Shown: positions 20,401 through 28,209, counted from the stretch's first letter. The stretch: DNA of 64,000 nucleotides from Candidatus Tepidiaquacellales bacterium OLB4/UTCHB1 (GCA_002050165.1 MWSW01000007.1:46038-110037); one strand, 5' to 3'. A program made the numbers and translations. The notes: generated from the letters alone by a model not told the origin.

Positions 20401-21048
20401 ACTAATCGAATCAACATCGTTCATTTGCGTGTCTGTAATTTGTGATGTCCGTGTGAAACTAAGTAATTTTTCCGCAAATGTAATTGAATCCTTTGGCAAT
20501 GAAAATCCGTCCGGAGCAAACTTATCACCTTTGTAATACCATCGGTAATCTTTTTCAACATCGGATAGTTTCTTTATAAAAACTGATGTATCAAATTCAT
20601 CATCATCAAATGCAAGTCCGGAAAAGCAATGTCGTTTAATTTTATCAACTATCCCGTTGAGCCTTTCGAAATCAGCAGCATTAAATTCTATATCCTTAAA
20701 ATTTTTAAAAAATCTTTTCTGAATATAATCTTTTTTAAACGAGAATATAAAGTTTTCCTTTTCAGTTTCTGCCTTTATATCATCGAGATGCTTTGTAATA
20801 TTGAATAGTTCACCGATAAAGCGCGAGAGTTGCACGGATGCGTTCATTAATATATCTGAAATATTATCATCGCCGTTACTGCCATTTGATTTTATATATG
20901 TTTCGAAACGCCTGAATCCATCTGCATCTTCAGTTGCATAATAATTGTAAAAAGTTTTTCTGAGGTCATTTAACCGTGAAGTGTTGTAAAGGTCTTCGTA
21001 GGTGAACCCCATAGCGGGGTTTAGAAAATCATAATCAGGTGAACGCAT
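17458..21048 (-). CDS. Large fused iron-sulfur/FAD/NAD(P) oxidoreductase with GltD-like and PyrK-like parts
   Basis: A 1196-residue fusion. Residues 1-290 are a helical region I do not recognise. Residues 299-380 hold eight cysteines (C299, C302, C310, C333, C365, C373, C376, C380), a pattern able to bind two iron-sulfur clusters. From 437 a dinucleotide-binding fold starts (LVTGLGPAGYTLAHYLL), with LALCTGAAKPNVIPL and VIGGGLTAIDCA as in the GltD family of glutamate synthase small subunits. The last ~270 residues resemble ferredoxin reductase/PyrK: WQPGQFFKL, FLTGPSGT, then C1131-C1137-C1140-C1157 as a [2Fe-2S] site. It should move electrons between NAD(P)H, flavin and iron-sulfur centres in the cytosol. 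The electron donor and acceptor are unknown. Confidence 0.75.
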   Translation of the reverse strand: MRSPDYDFLNPAMGFTYEDLYNTSRLNDLRKTFYNYYATEDADGFRRFETYIKSNGSNGDDNISDILMNASVQLSRFIGELFNITKHLDDIKAETEKENFIFSFKKDYIQKRFFKNFKDIEFNAADFERLNGIVDKIKRHCFSGLAFDDDEFDTSVFIKKLSDVEKDYRWYYKGDKFAPDGFSLPKDSITFAEKLLSFTRTSQITDTQMNDVDSISFIFNMAELWLWYRYKSDAEVSKWTIFFQPTKTDYENLVSYKINSQNGYDVLINRHEHYRERDGFKLNDVERTQRQFLNQVDYCMYCHDRKKDSCSSGYRNRFGELQRNPLGNLLHGCPLDEKISEAHLMRKRGYPLASLTLIMIDNPMCPGTGHRICNDCMKGCIYQKQEPVNTPLAESTTLREVLGLPYGFEIYNLLTKWNPIRKGLEIEKIYNGKNVLVTGLGPAGYTLAHYLLNLGYGVVAIDGLKIERVLSEYTLQYKNGNTILPKPVKDFKNEIYTELDNRIQQGFGGVTEYGITVRWDKNFLTVIYLTLMRRKYFSFYDGVTLGNTITIDDVWELGFSHLALCTGAAKPNVIPLKNNLIGGIRKSTDFLMQLQLSGAQKDFNLTSMQISLPAIVIGGGLTAIDCATEIIAYYPIMTEKMFTKFHMLDKNSQLRFLASLDDYNKAKFNLYLEHGLRFINEKALAHKENRKPSLVKLINEFGGVKLIYRKRLTDTPSYRENHEEVVDALEQGVQFINLLSPVEAISDKNGTLVAVNFEKQSHCVNPETNKVSFNGTGEIISFPARTLIVAAGTSPNTIYNDEHQNTFSVNEKSGFFETFDLISSEDSISLERKTDGNGFFTSYLKNGKTISFFGDCHPNYFGSVVKAMASAKNGYSRVADSMKNLNPNCNDFHTFTNSLSDKFKTTVENVATLSPEYIQLRIVSKNAALKWQPGQFFKLQNYEVNTKNSDSDLNYIEPVFLSPNMVNTESGIIEFIINTAGFPALMLKSFQPGDNIFLTGPSGTKTFIPEKERVMLAAEESGNSYMLPVLKALKRKGNYVIFFSRFKNPETAFDTTELEKLSDEFYSCFGDSDNILSEIVNKMNNADKVDRIYVNGGTLLMRNINSLMHSEVSNVFGSAKAVGTLHTTLQCMMNGICGECLQEVRDKNGKSKFVYGCLENHHELNCINFDMYNARLQNNEIFEKLNYEYLNEQAKS

Positions 21049-21061
21049 ATACGTAGATTGA

Positions 21062-21098
21062 TTTATTCAAAGATAGCCTGTGTCAGAGTTTGAATAAA
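21062..21098. repeat. Inverted repeat between the oxidoreductase gene and the sigma cluster
   Basis: TTTATTCAAA at 21062-21071 is exactly repeated in inverse at 21089-21098 (TTTGAATAAA), with a 17-base spacer. It lies 14 bases upstream of the oxidoreductase start (minus strand) and just after the last gene of the sigma cluster. It could be an operator or a weak terminator; no G+C-rich stem or T run supports the latter. Confidence 0.45.
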
Positions 21099-21115
21099 CC
21101 TAAAAAGAGAATCAA

Positions 21116-21532
21116 TTAAAGATTTCTTTTAATATATCTGGTATCGAGATAATTAAAAATGACCAATAGAACCAACGCCAGAGGAATGATTAAAATAATA
21201 TTAAAGTCAGACTGAGAGCCCAATACCTGTCGTAAGTTTAGATTTGCATAAAGCTCATAAAAAGACTTTACAAAGAAACTATCAGAGTTGACGATATTTC
21301 CGGAAAAAGTTACAGAATATATTACAATCAAAGTAATTCCGATAATGGACAAAAATATTCCGATAAATATATTGCGGAAAAGTTTATCGGCTTTTTTATC
21401 TTCATTCTCAAATTGCTTTACCTTGGACAGCAAATCCAGAATATTAACAGAAAATGAATTGCTTGTTTTGGAATAGAGAGAGTTTTTAATCTTAGATTCG
21501 ATATAAGTGTTAAACAGTTTTTCGGGTTCCAT
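21116..21532 (-). CDS. Small membrane protein downstream of an ECF sigma factor (possible anti-sigma)
   Basis: A 138-residue protein I do not recognise. A charged N-terminal part of about 50 residues is followed by one membrane segment (FIGIFLSIIGITLIVIYSV), an external loop and a second segment (FNIILIIPLALVLLVIFNYL), ending DTRYIKRNL. It starts 12 bases after the sigma factor gene, which is where membrane anti-sigma factors normally sit. The N-terminus lacks a recognisable zinc anti-sigma HxxxCxxC motif. The regulatory role is inferred from position only. Confidence 0.6.
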   Translation of the reverse strand: MEPEKLFNTYIESKIKNSLYSKTSNSFSVNILDLLSKVKQFENEDKKADKLFRNIFIGIFLSIIGITLIVIYSVTFSGNIVNSDSFFVKSFYELYANLNLRQVLGSQSDFNIILIIPLALVLLVIFNYLDTRYIKRNL

Positions 21533-21544
21533 AATTTGTAAAAT

Positions 21545-22165
21545 TTATTGTAAAAAGTTCAAAATTTCATGTTCTGGTATTTTACTGAGTATAATTTCCT
21601 TAATTTTTTCTTTAGCCCTGAAAAGCCGGTTCTTCACGGTTCCAACGGGTAACCCCAGAAGGTTTGAAATTTCTTCATGGGATAGACCGTCAACATAAAA
21701 TAAAATTAATATCAATGAATACTGAACAGGAATTTTATTCAAATAATTCTTGACGATAGACTGAATTTCATTATCGGAAATTTTTTTATCGAATGATTCG
21801 TCAGATATTAGTGAATCGGGGGAAACCGTCAGCTCATCGCCTTCTTTGAACGATACATCCTCAACATCAATTGAGATCATACTGAAATTTTTTCTTCGGG
21901 ACTTTTTAAAGCTATCAACTGCGGTGTTGTAAACTATCGTATAGAAATATGTAGAAAGTTTCGAATCACCTTTAAATTTATTTTCGACAATTGCCCTGTA
22001 AGTTTTTATAAAAGCTTCCTGCAGAGAATCTTCCGCTTCTTCTGTATTTTTCAGAATCCCCAACGTGAGTGAAAAAGCTTTATCCTTCAAATCATCAACA
22101 AAATCACTGAAAGCATTTATGTCACCGTGCTGAATTTTTGATATTAATTCTTTATCGGTGAGCAT
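21545..22165 (-). CDS. ECF-type RNA polymerase sigma-70 factor
   Basis: A 206-residue ECF sigma factor. Region 2: NTEEAEDSLQEAFIKTYRAI and LSTYFYTIVYNTAVDSFKK. Region 4: IPVQYSLILILFYVDGLSHE and EISNLLGLPVGTVKNRLFRA. The start codon directly abuts the stop of the DUF4097-like gene, and the possible anti-sigma gene follows at 12 bases, so the cluster is translationally linked. It probably responds to an envelope signal sensed by its membrane partners and may regulate this same operon. Confidence 0.93.
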   Translation of the reverse strand: MLTDKELISKIQHGDINAFSDFVDDLKDKAFSLTLGILKNTEEAEDSLQEAFIKTYRAIVENKFKGDSKLSTYFYTIVYNTAVDSFKKSRRKNFSMISIDVEDVSFKEGDELTVSPDSLISDESFDKKISDNEIQSIVKNYLNKIPVQYSLILILFYVDGLSHEEISNLLGLPVGTVKNRLFRAKEKIKEIILSKIPEHEILNFLQ

Positions 22166-23101
22166 TCAAATATCAGCCTTTAATGTATCTTTCGATTCTT
22201 TTTTCAATTGATCGTAATGTCTTTTTTTCTCTTCAAAAATTTTTTCAGCTTCTTCCAGTTCTTTTTCAGCCTGTTCGAGTATATCACGGCTTTTACCTGA
22301 GACTTCATTTTCTGCTACGGCTAACTTTTTAAAAGTAATGCTGCCATTTATTGTTTCAGCGTGAATTTCGAAATCGGGAGTATCAGTTCCAATCTGACCG
22401 GAGAAAAAGTTCTTTTTACTTTCAGAGTTTGTCAGTTCAAATTGCTCGTGATTGATATTGCCGTTTTGTACTTCGGCAGTGAACTTTAACTTAATGTTAT
22501 CCGGAACTGAAACTTCAATTGAACCATTTACCGTCTGTAAATTCATTCCTTTTGTATCTGTAGCCTGACATGAAATTCTACCGTTTGTTGACTCAACATT
22601 TAACTTACCTGTAGTATTGTTAAGTGATATCTGCCCGTTTGTAACGATAAGGTTGATATCATTTGTAATATCGTTAATACTAACCCTACCATTTAGATTT
22701 TCAAATACCAGATTAATATTTTCAGGGACGTAGATTTCATAAAACACTTCCTTTTTTCCCCTGAACCCGAAAATAAAATTATCCGATTTCATATTAGTTT
22801 CCACAGTAATTTCATTACCACTTGAATCAATTTCAATCTGTATTGCATCTATCGGTTCATCAAGATCACGTTTTCTTACATCAGCGGTTTTATGTGCAAT
22901 AATCTTAATTTCGTCCGTTACATCGTTTTTATATATCTTCATTTCCCCGTTTGCATTTGTGAGGTTAAAACCGGATTTACCTTCCGCATTCAAAATAAAA
23001 GTTTCAGTTTCATTCTTGGTGTATCTTTTGCCACAGCCGGTTAAAAAAATAAAACTGCCTACAAATAAAACTGTGACGAATATTACAGAAATAATTTTCA
23101 T
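22166..23101 (-). CDS. DUF4097-like beta-helix lipoprotein
   Basis: The ATG at 23101, preceded by a strong ribosome-binding site at 23111-23117, gives 311 residues. They begin with a lipoprotein signal (FVGSFIFLTGCGKRY; the lipobox is LTGC). The mature part is a string of short beta-strand repeats with Asn-Gly turns (NLNGRVSIND, VTNGQISLNN, STNGRISCQA, TVNGSIEVSV, TINGSITFKK), typical of DUF4097/putative adhesin beta-helices. The last ~50 residues are a charged coiled coil (EQAEKELEEAEKIFEEKK). In Bacteroidota such proteins often accompany ECF sigma factors and envelope-stress operons. The exact role is unknown. Confidence 0.82.
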   Translation of the reverse strand: MKIISVIFVTVLFVGSFIFLTGCGKRYTKNETETFILNAEGKSGFNLTNANGEMKIYKNDVTDEIKIIAHKTADVRKRDLDEPIDAIQIEIDSSGNEITVETNMKSDNFIFGFRGKKEVFYEIYVPENINLVFENLNGRVSINDITNDINLIVTNGQISLNNTTGKLNVESTNGRISCQATDTKGMNLQTVNGSIEVSVPDNIKLKFTAEVQNGNINHEQFELTNSESKKNFFSGQIGTDTPDFEIHAETINGSITFKKLAVAENEVSGKSRDILEQAEKELEEAEKIFEEKKRHYDQLKKESKDTLKADI

Positions 23102-23105
23102 TTTA

Positions 23106-23519
23106 TTAATCCTCCTTAGTTTTAAATTCGTTACTATTTGCAAGCAATGGAGTGCTTAATTTATTTTTTACGATGAAGTAATAGAGCATAAAACCAATAC
23201 CGGCAAACATTATTACAATCCCAAAAGAAACGTCATCGCCGTACTCATATATTTCGGATAAGATACTTGCCAGAATTATTCCTAAACCAATGAATATGAA
23301 CAAAAGCCCCCATTTCAGCGAGGAATACATGCCTCCGGTTTTACTTTTGATCTTCTCTGAAGAAAAGTAGTTTTTTATTTCGTCGGGAGTTAACCCTTTC
23401 TCAATTAATCTCATTCTCTCTCTATGCTTGATATAAATATAGGATAGAATGATAAGCCCGGGGATTCCGAAGGTGAAAATTATCCCGAAAATCGGAATTA
23501 AGTCTTCTGTTTGAAACAT
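23106..23519 (-). CDS. Small membrane protein, DUF6249-like
   Basis: A 137-residue protein. The N-terminal membrane helix (IFGIIFTFGIPGLIILSYIYI) is followed by a short cytoplasmic segment KHRERMRLIEKGLTPDEI, then two more helices (WGLLFIFIGLGIILASIL and FGIVIMFAGIGFMLYYFI). The KHRERMRLIEKG stretch is typical of small Bacteroidota membrane proteins annotated DUF6249. An AAAGGAG site lies shortly before the ATG. Its stop is 4 bases before the lipoprotein start, placing it in the sigma factor operon. No function is known. Confidence 0.75.
   Translation of the reverse strand: MFQTEDLIPIFGIIFTFGIPGLIILSYIYIKHRERMRLIEKGLTPDEIKNYFSSEKIKSKTGGMYSSLKWGLLFIFIGLGIILASILSEIYEYGDDVSFGIVIMFAGIGFMLYYFIVKNKLSTPLLANSNEFKTKED
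23111..23117 (-). promoter_or_regulatory. Strong Shine-Dalgarno site fixing the start of the DUF4097-like gene
   Basis: AAGGAGG on the minus strand, 9 bases before the ATG at 23101. Strong sites are uncommon in this window, so it decides against the in-frame start 14 codons upstream. It lies within the last codons of the preceding gene, which implies coupled translation. Confidence 0.8.
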
Positions 23520-23550
23520 ATTTATTCTCCTTTAATTTTGTTTTTGTTAC

Positions 23551-24318
23551 TTATGACTTATGGATCGCCTCTAAGGTTGCAACTGACGGATTAAAAACTG
23601 ACGTTGCATTTGAATAATAAAGAAAAATAAATGAAGCAAACACACCGATAAATGCACCGATAATTACGTCAAAGTTATTGTGAATACCAATTACCACTCT
23701 CGAAATTGAAACTAAGAAAGCCCAAATAAATGGTAGGTACATAATAAAGCTAAATCCGGAACTGATGAGCTTTTTTAAAATAAACGCGAATGTTATAGCG
23801 AGATAGAAAGATGCGACAGCATGACCGGATGGGAATGAATATGATCTTGCATTCAGCCATTCGTTTAAAATTGATTTATTCACATCGGGCAGGTTTGTAT
23901 CGGTTTCATGGATTTCAGAAAATTGTTGGAGATAAATTTGTGACGGCCTTATTCCCTTGAAAATTTCTTTTAGAACAAATTCGTTCGACAATCCCAATAA
24001 AGTAAACGACGTGGCAAAGATTAAATTGAAAATAATGTACCCTTTCATCTTCCCGAATTTTTTAAAATACAAGAAGCAGCTGAAAATCAGGAATAAACAC
24101 AGTATGACAATTAGCATTGCATAATTACCGGTGATGGTAATGAAATACCACATATCGGAGAATAAATCCGGTTCACGGAAGCTACTGAATGAAACGGGCG
24201 CAAACATGGTTATAAAGCACAGAGCTGTTACGGAGCAGAGAGATATGATAATCAAATCGCGGTTGTACCTGAAGAATTTTTTCAACAACAGAATTTGATG
24301 ACAAGAATTTTCATTCAA
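23551..24318 (-). CDS. PAP2-family membrane phosphatase
   Basis: A 255-residue polytopic protein with the complete phosphatidic-acid-phosphatase type 2 signature: K117...R124-P125 (KX6RP), PSGH at 163-166, and S206-R207...H213 with D217. These enzymes dephosphorylate lipid phosphates such as undecaprenyl pyrophosphate, phosphatidate or lipid A at the outer face of the membrane. It is the first gene of the minus-strand cluster, 31 bases before the DUF6249-like gene. Its location beside an envelope-type sigma system suggests lipid or carrier recycling, but the substrate cannot be told from sequence. Confidence 0.9.
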   Translation of the reverse strand: MNENSCHQILLLKKFFRYNRDLIIISLCSVTALCFITMFAPVSFSSFREPDLFSDMWYFITITGNYAMLIVILCLFLIFSCFLYFKKFGKMKGYIIFNLIFATSFTLLGLSNEFVLKEIFKGIRPSQIYLQQFSEIHETDTNLPDVNKSILNEWLNARSYSFPSGHAVASFYLAITFAFILKKLISSGFSFIMYLPFIWAFLVSISRVVIGIHNNFDVIIGAFIGVFASFIFLYYSNATSVFNPSVATLEAIHKS

Positions 24319-24351
24319 AATTACTTTTAAAAAACATATTTTTATAGTCTA

Positions 24352-24789
24352 ATGAAAGTGAAACGGGAAATAGAAAAAACTGATACGAAAGGAAACCCGG
24401 TTAAAAGGACGGCGCTAACCCTTGCCGGGCATTTTTTTGTTGGTATGGGGATTATCGGAGCGCTTCTTCCGGTAATGCCAACGACAATATTTCTAATTCT
24501 TGCTGCCGGTTGCTACGCAAAAAGTTCACCCCGCTTTCATACAGCATTGATAAATAACCGAATTGTCGGGAAACATCTTGTAAACTATCTTGAGAAACGG
24601 GGAACACCCGTCAAAGTTAAAATAACCACAATTTCCTTCCTATGGTTTGGAATCGTTGCCTCTATTGTATTTACCGATATGAAAACCTGGGTTATCTTTG
24701 TTTTACTCATCATTGCAATTGGTGTAACCTGGCATATAGTTTCTCTAAGAACATATAGGGAAACCTCAAACATTAACATTTCTAAATAG
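24352..24789 (+). CDS. DUF454 (YbaN-family) membrane protein
   Basis: A 145-residue inner-membrane protein. The family signature is plain: HFFVGMGIIGALLPVMPTT, then AAGCYAKSSPRFHTALINN and GKHLVNYLEKRG, followed by two membrane helices. YbaN/DUF454 proteins are widespread but have no established function. It is the first plus-strand gene after the divergent junction at 24.32-24.35 kb and may lead the following operon, as the next gene starts 4 bases after its stop. Confidence 0.88.
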   Translation: MKVKREIEKTDTKGNPVKRTALTLAGHFFVGMGIIGALLPVMPTTIFLILAAGCYAKSSPRFHTALINNRIVGKHLVNYLEKRGTPVKVKITTISFLWFGIVASIVFTDMKTWVIFVLLIIAIGVTWHIVSLRTYRETSNINISK

Positions 24790-24793
24790 AAAT

Positions 24794-25078
24794 TTGCAGA
24801 GTAGAGTTTTCATAAAAAAGAATATCGGCCTCTCCCGATGTCCGTCTTGCAGGGCAATAGCTACTTTGAAAAAATCCAAAACGCGGAATTTTGGAGAAAT
24901 GATACAAAAAGTAATTTGGTTCAGAAAGTACACCTGTAAAGAATGCGGATGGCGCGGATCAATTTTTAAATACCGGCTCGTAAAAAACGGATTAAAAGTA
25001 TTATTGTTTTACATTAGCCTTATTATCCTATCTGCTTTGATTATGCGGCTCATACTGAAAAATTTTTTCCCCGTTTAA
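24794..25078 (+). CDS. Small zinc-ribbon membrane protein
   Basis: A 94-residue protein with two CxxC pairs (CPSC at 16-19 and CKEC around 48-51, followed by GWRG), which should form a zinc ribbon, and one C-terminal membrane segment (VLLFYISLIILSALIMRLIL). The start is TTG with no clear ribosome-binding site, so the first ~10 residues are uncertain. It begins 4 bases after the DUF454 gene and ends 3 bases before the antiterminator gene, so all three are probably co-transcribed. I do not recognise a named family. Confidence 0.7.
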   Translation: MQSRVFIKKNIGLSRCPSCRAIATLKKSKTRNFGEMIQKVIWFRKYTCKECGWRGSIFKYRLVKNGLKVLLFYISLIILSALIMRLILKNFFPV

Positions 25079-25081
25079 TGA

Positions 25082-25609
25082 ATGGATGATTTTGGGAAGA
25101 GGGACTGGCTTGTAATCAGAACCAGACCGAGATGGGAAAAGAAGGTTTATAATCAAATTGTAAAAAGAAATATTAATGCTTTCCTTCCATTAATTACCAC
25201 AATTAAAAAATGGTCAGACCGGAAAAAGAAAGTTGAGATTCCAATGTTCAACAGTTACATCTTTGTGAATGTGAACAAATTAGAAAGACAACAGGCAATA
25301 CAGGGAACTTTGGGGGCAATGAATTACATTTTCTATAATGGTCGTCCGGCCAGGGTTTCCGAACAGGAAATTAACTCCATTAAGATTTCATTGCGGTCAC
25401 CTGAAAAAGTCAGGATTGAAAATAACCTCGTTATGAAAGGTGATTATGTTGAGATAACCTCCGGACCGTTCATGGGAATGAACGGCATTATAACGGAAAT
25501 CCGGGGAAATTATAAACTCACAGTAAATCTATATGAGTTGTCTATGTCATTAAATATTGTAATAAATCCTAATGAAATAAAAAAAATCGAAAAACCAGAT
25601 GAACAATAA
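25082..25609 (+). CDS. UpxY-type transcription antiterminator (NusG paralogue)
   Basis: A 175-residue NusG-like protein. The N-terminal NGN domain reads DWLVIRTRPRWEKKVYNQI, then NAFLPLITTIKKWSDRKKK and PMFNSYIFVNV. A C-terminal KOW motif spans about residues 118-150 (VMKGDYVEITSGPFMGMNGI). Specialised NusG paralogues of this kind (UpxY in Bacteroides, RfaH in enterobacteria, LoaP in firmicutes) ride with RNA polymerase and stop early termination in long polysaccharide operons. Its position immediately before the sugar-nucleotide genes, overlapping wbpA by 11 bases, fits this exactly. The target is presumably the operon's own leader. Confidence 0.92.
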   Translation: MDDFGKRDWLVIRTRPRWEKKVYNQIVKRNINAFLPLITTIKKWSDRKKKVEIPMFNSYIFVNVNKLERQQAIQGTLGAMNYIFYNGRPARVSEQEINSIKISLRSPEKVRIENNLVMKGDYVEITSGPFMGMNGIITEIRGNYKLTVNLYELSMSLNIVINPNEIKKIEKPDEQ

Positions 25610-26918
25610 AACTTCATTTAAAAAAAATCTACTGAACAATAACTTCAAAGTCGGAATTATTGGTCTTGGGTACGTTGGACTACCTTTAGCGCTTGAATTT
25701 TCATTGAAGGGGATTAAAACGATCGGATTTGACCTCGATGAATCAAAGGTTAAAAAAATAAACAATGAGAAGAAATCTTACATTAAGCACATTTCTACTG
25801 ACGATATAGTTAAAGCTACTAAGAACGGTACATTTGAAGCAACAACCGATTTTACCCGTATGAAAGAAGTTGATGCAATTATAATTTGTGTACCGACTCC
25901 TCTCAATGAAAACCGGGAACCGGAGATGGCGTTTATCGTAAACACTGCGCATGAAATCGCAAAGAACCTGAGGAAAGGACAATTGATTTCACTTGAAAGC
26001 ACAACATACCCGGGCACAACAGATGAATTAATACTCAACATCTTAGAGGGAACCGGTTTAAAAGCGGGTTCAGATTTTTATCTTTGCTTTTCACCGGAGA
26101 GGGAAGACCCGAACAATCCAAACTTTTCAACATCTTCTATTCCGAAAGTTATAGGCGGATATACAAAAGATTGCCTTGAGTTCGGAATGATTATTTACGG
26201 AAAAGTAATCGACAAACTTGTACCGGTTTCATCAACGCGCGTTGCCGAAGCAACAAAACTTCTTGAAAACATTTACAGGTCAATTAACATTGCTCTTGTC
26301 AATGAACTAAAAGTAGTTTTCGATAAAATGAAGGTAGATATATGGGAGGTAATAGATGCCGCTTCAACAAAACCGTTCGGGTACACTCCGTTTTATCCCG
26401 GTCCGGGACTTGGCGGACATTGCATCCCCATTGATCCGTTTTATCTAACGTGGAAAGCCCGCGAGTTCGAAATTCCTACGAAGTTCATCGAACTTGCCGG
26501 TGAGATTAACACTCAAATGCCGTATTACGTGGTTGAAAAGGTCATGTGTGCGTTAAATGAAAACAAGAAATGTCTCAATGGGTCTAAAATTCTGATACTT
26601 GGACTCGGATATAAAAAAGATATAGATGACCTTCGTGAATCACCGTCGTTGAAATTAATAGAACTGCTGAGTGAAAGAGGTGCCAAAGTTGATTATAACG
26701 ATAACTACGTTACGGAGATTCCTGAACTGAGAAAGTACAAGTATAACATGAAATCAGTTAAAATTACCCCTGCATCGCTCAGGAAATATGATGTCGTTCT
26801 TTTATCAACGGACCACAGTTATTACGATCATAAAATAATTCTCGAAAATTCTTCATTAATTGTTGATACGAGAAATGCATTTAAAAAATTCAAAAACAAA
26901 AAAATCTACAAAGCATGA
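25599..26918 (+). CDS. wbpA: UDP-N-acetylglucosamine 6-dehydrogenase (WbpA-like)
   Basis: A 439-residue nucleotide-sugar dehydrogenase that oxidises C6 of a UDP-N-acetylhexosamine to the uronic acid using two NAD+. The dinucleotide loop GLGYVGLPLA is at 22-31. The catalytic cysteine is C275 in GPGLGGHCIPIDPFYL. LESTTYPGTTDEL and FSPEREDPNN are typical of the WbpA/TviB branch rather than UDP-glucose dehydrogenase. Neighbouring WbpE-, WbpB- and WbpD-like genes point to UDP-GlcNAc as substrate and UDP-GlcNAcA as product, the first step toward a 2,3-diacetamido-uronic acid. It overlaps the aminotransferase gene by 4 bases. Confidence 0.9.
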   Translation: MNNKTSFKKNLLNNNFKVGIIGLGYVGLPLALEFSLKGIKTIGFDLDESKVKKINNEKKSYIKHISTDDIVKATKNGTFEATTDFTRMKEVDAIIICVPTPLNENREPEMAFIVNTAHEIAKNLRKGQLISLESTTYPGTTDELILNILEGTGLKAGSDFYLCFSPEREDPNNPNFSTSSIPKVIGGYTKDCLEFGMIIYGKVIDKLVPVSSTRVAEATKLLENIYRSINIALVNELKVVFDKMKVDIWEVIDAASTKPFGYTPFYPGPGLGGHCIPIDPFYLTWKAREFEIPTKFIELAGEINTQMPYYVVEKVMCALNENKKCLNGSKILILGLGYKKDIDDLRESPSLKLIELLSERGAKVDYNDNYVTEIPELRKYKYNMKSVKITPASLRKYDVVLLSTDHSYYDHKIILENSSLIVDTRNAFKKFKNKKIYKA

Positions 26919-28090
26919 TGAACGTCCCGTTACTTGATCTAAAAGCACAATATAATTCTTTAAAAAATGAACTTAACGAAGCCCTTATAAGGACAGCTGA
27001 ATCACAAATTTTTATACTTGGACCCGAAGTTGAGGCGATGGAAAAGGAAATGTCCGAGTATATCGGTTCGAAATATTCATTTGGTGTATCCTCCGGTACC
27101 GATGCATTACTTATTGCACTGATGGCTATTAATATCGAACCCGGCGATGAAGTTATAATTCCAACTTATTCGTTTTTTGCTACTGCCGGAGTTGTCAGCA
27201 GGCTGAACGCAAAACCGGTTTTTTGTGATATTGATCCAGTTACATTTAATATCGATCCAAATAAGCTTAAAGAATTAATAACTCCGAAAACCAAAGCTAT
27301 TATTCCTGTACACCTTTACGGACAGTCAGCAGATATGGACCCGATAATGGCAATAGCCGAAGAAAATGGAATAATTGTGATTGAAGATGGTGCACAGGCT
27401 ATTGGCTCTCAATATAAAAATGGTATCAATGTCGGCTCCATCGGACATATTGGATGTTTCTCGTTTTTCCCAAGTAAAAATCTCGGTTGTTTTGGTGATG
27501 GTGGCCTGGTTACCACTAACGATGATAATTTAGCAGAGCGACTTAAAATCTTAAGGGTACACGGTGGTAAACCGAAATACTATCACAAAGTCATTGGCGG
27601 TAATTTCAGGCTTGATGCTATTCAGGCGGCTGTGTTGAGAGTTAAACTTCCTTATTTGAATTCATGGACTAAAAAACGACAAAGTAATGCGGAGTTGTAC
27701 ACAAAGTTATTCATTGAAAAAGGGCTTGCTGAAACAGAGGGAATTACAACATACGATAGGAATAATAAGGTACTTCTCCCAAAACCGGTTTATTCAAACC
27801 ACGGACTTGAGAGATATCACATATACAATCAATATGTAATCAGAGTGGAGCACCGTGACTGGTTGCGCGATTACCTGAAGGACGCCGGAATCGGAACTGA
27901 AATTTATTATCCTGTACCTTTCCACAGACAGGAATGTTTCCAATATCTGGGTTACAGTCACGACGAATTCCCGGAGTCCAATCAATGTGCGGAACACAGT
28001 ACAGCTATTCCGATTTACCCTGAATTGACCGAAGAACAGATTATATACGTTGTTGAAAAAATTGATGAGTTTCTGAAAAAAAATTCGTGA
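26915..28090 (+). CDS. wbpE: DegT/DnrJ/EryC1-family sugar aminotransferase (WbpE-like)
   Basis: A 391-residue PLP enzyme. The opening MNVPLLDLKAQY and SSGTDALLIALMA are family hallmarks, and the PLP lysine is K188 in FFPSKNLGCFGDGGL. FPSKNLGCFGDGG fits the WbpE/DegT branch that aminates a 3-keto uronic acid. In the Wbp route it transfers an amino group from glutamate to UDP-3-keto-GlcNAcA, made by the Gfo/Idh enzyme at 29258. Length is normal. It ends 119 bases before gmd, a gap with no other gene. Confidence 0.87.
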   Translation: MMNVPLLDLKAQYNSLKNELNEALIRTAESQIFILGPEVEAMEKEMSEYIGSKYSFGVSSGTDALLIALMAINIEPGDEVIIPTYSFFATAGVVSRLNAKPVFCDIDPVTFNIDPNKLKELITPKTKAIIPVHLYGQSADMDPIMAIAEENGIIVIEDGAQAIGSQYKNGINVGSIGHIGCFSFFPSKNLGCFGDGGLVTTNDDNLAERLKILRVHGGKPKYYHKVIGGNFRLDAIQAAVLRVKLPYLNSWTKKRQSNAELYTKLFIEKGLAETEGITTYDRNNKVLLPKPVYSNHGLERYHIYNQYVIRVEHRDWLRDYLKDAGIGTEIYYPVPFHRQECFQYLGYSHDEFPESNQCAEHSTAIPIYPELTEEQIIYVVEKIDEFLKKNS

Positions 28091-28209
28091 TGGTGCAAGA
28101 GAGTTATTCTCACGGAATACAAATCTAAACACTGTTGTCGAAGAATGGGTTTATTATCGATACGAAAGATTTATTCGTCTGGCAATTAAATTAATCAAAT
28201 TCATCCTTA

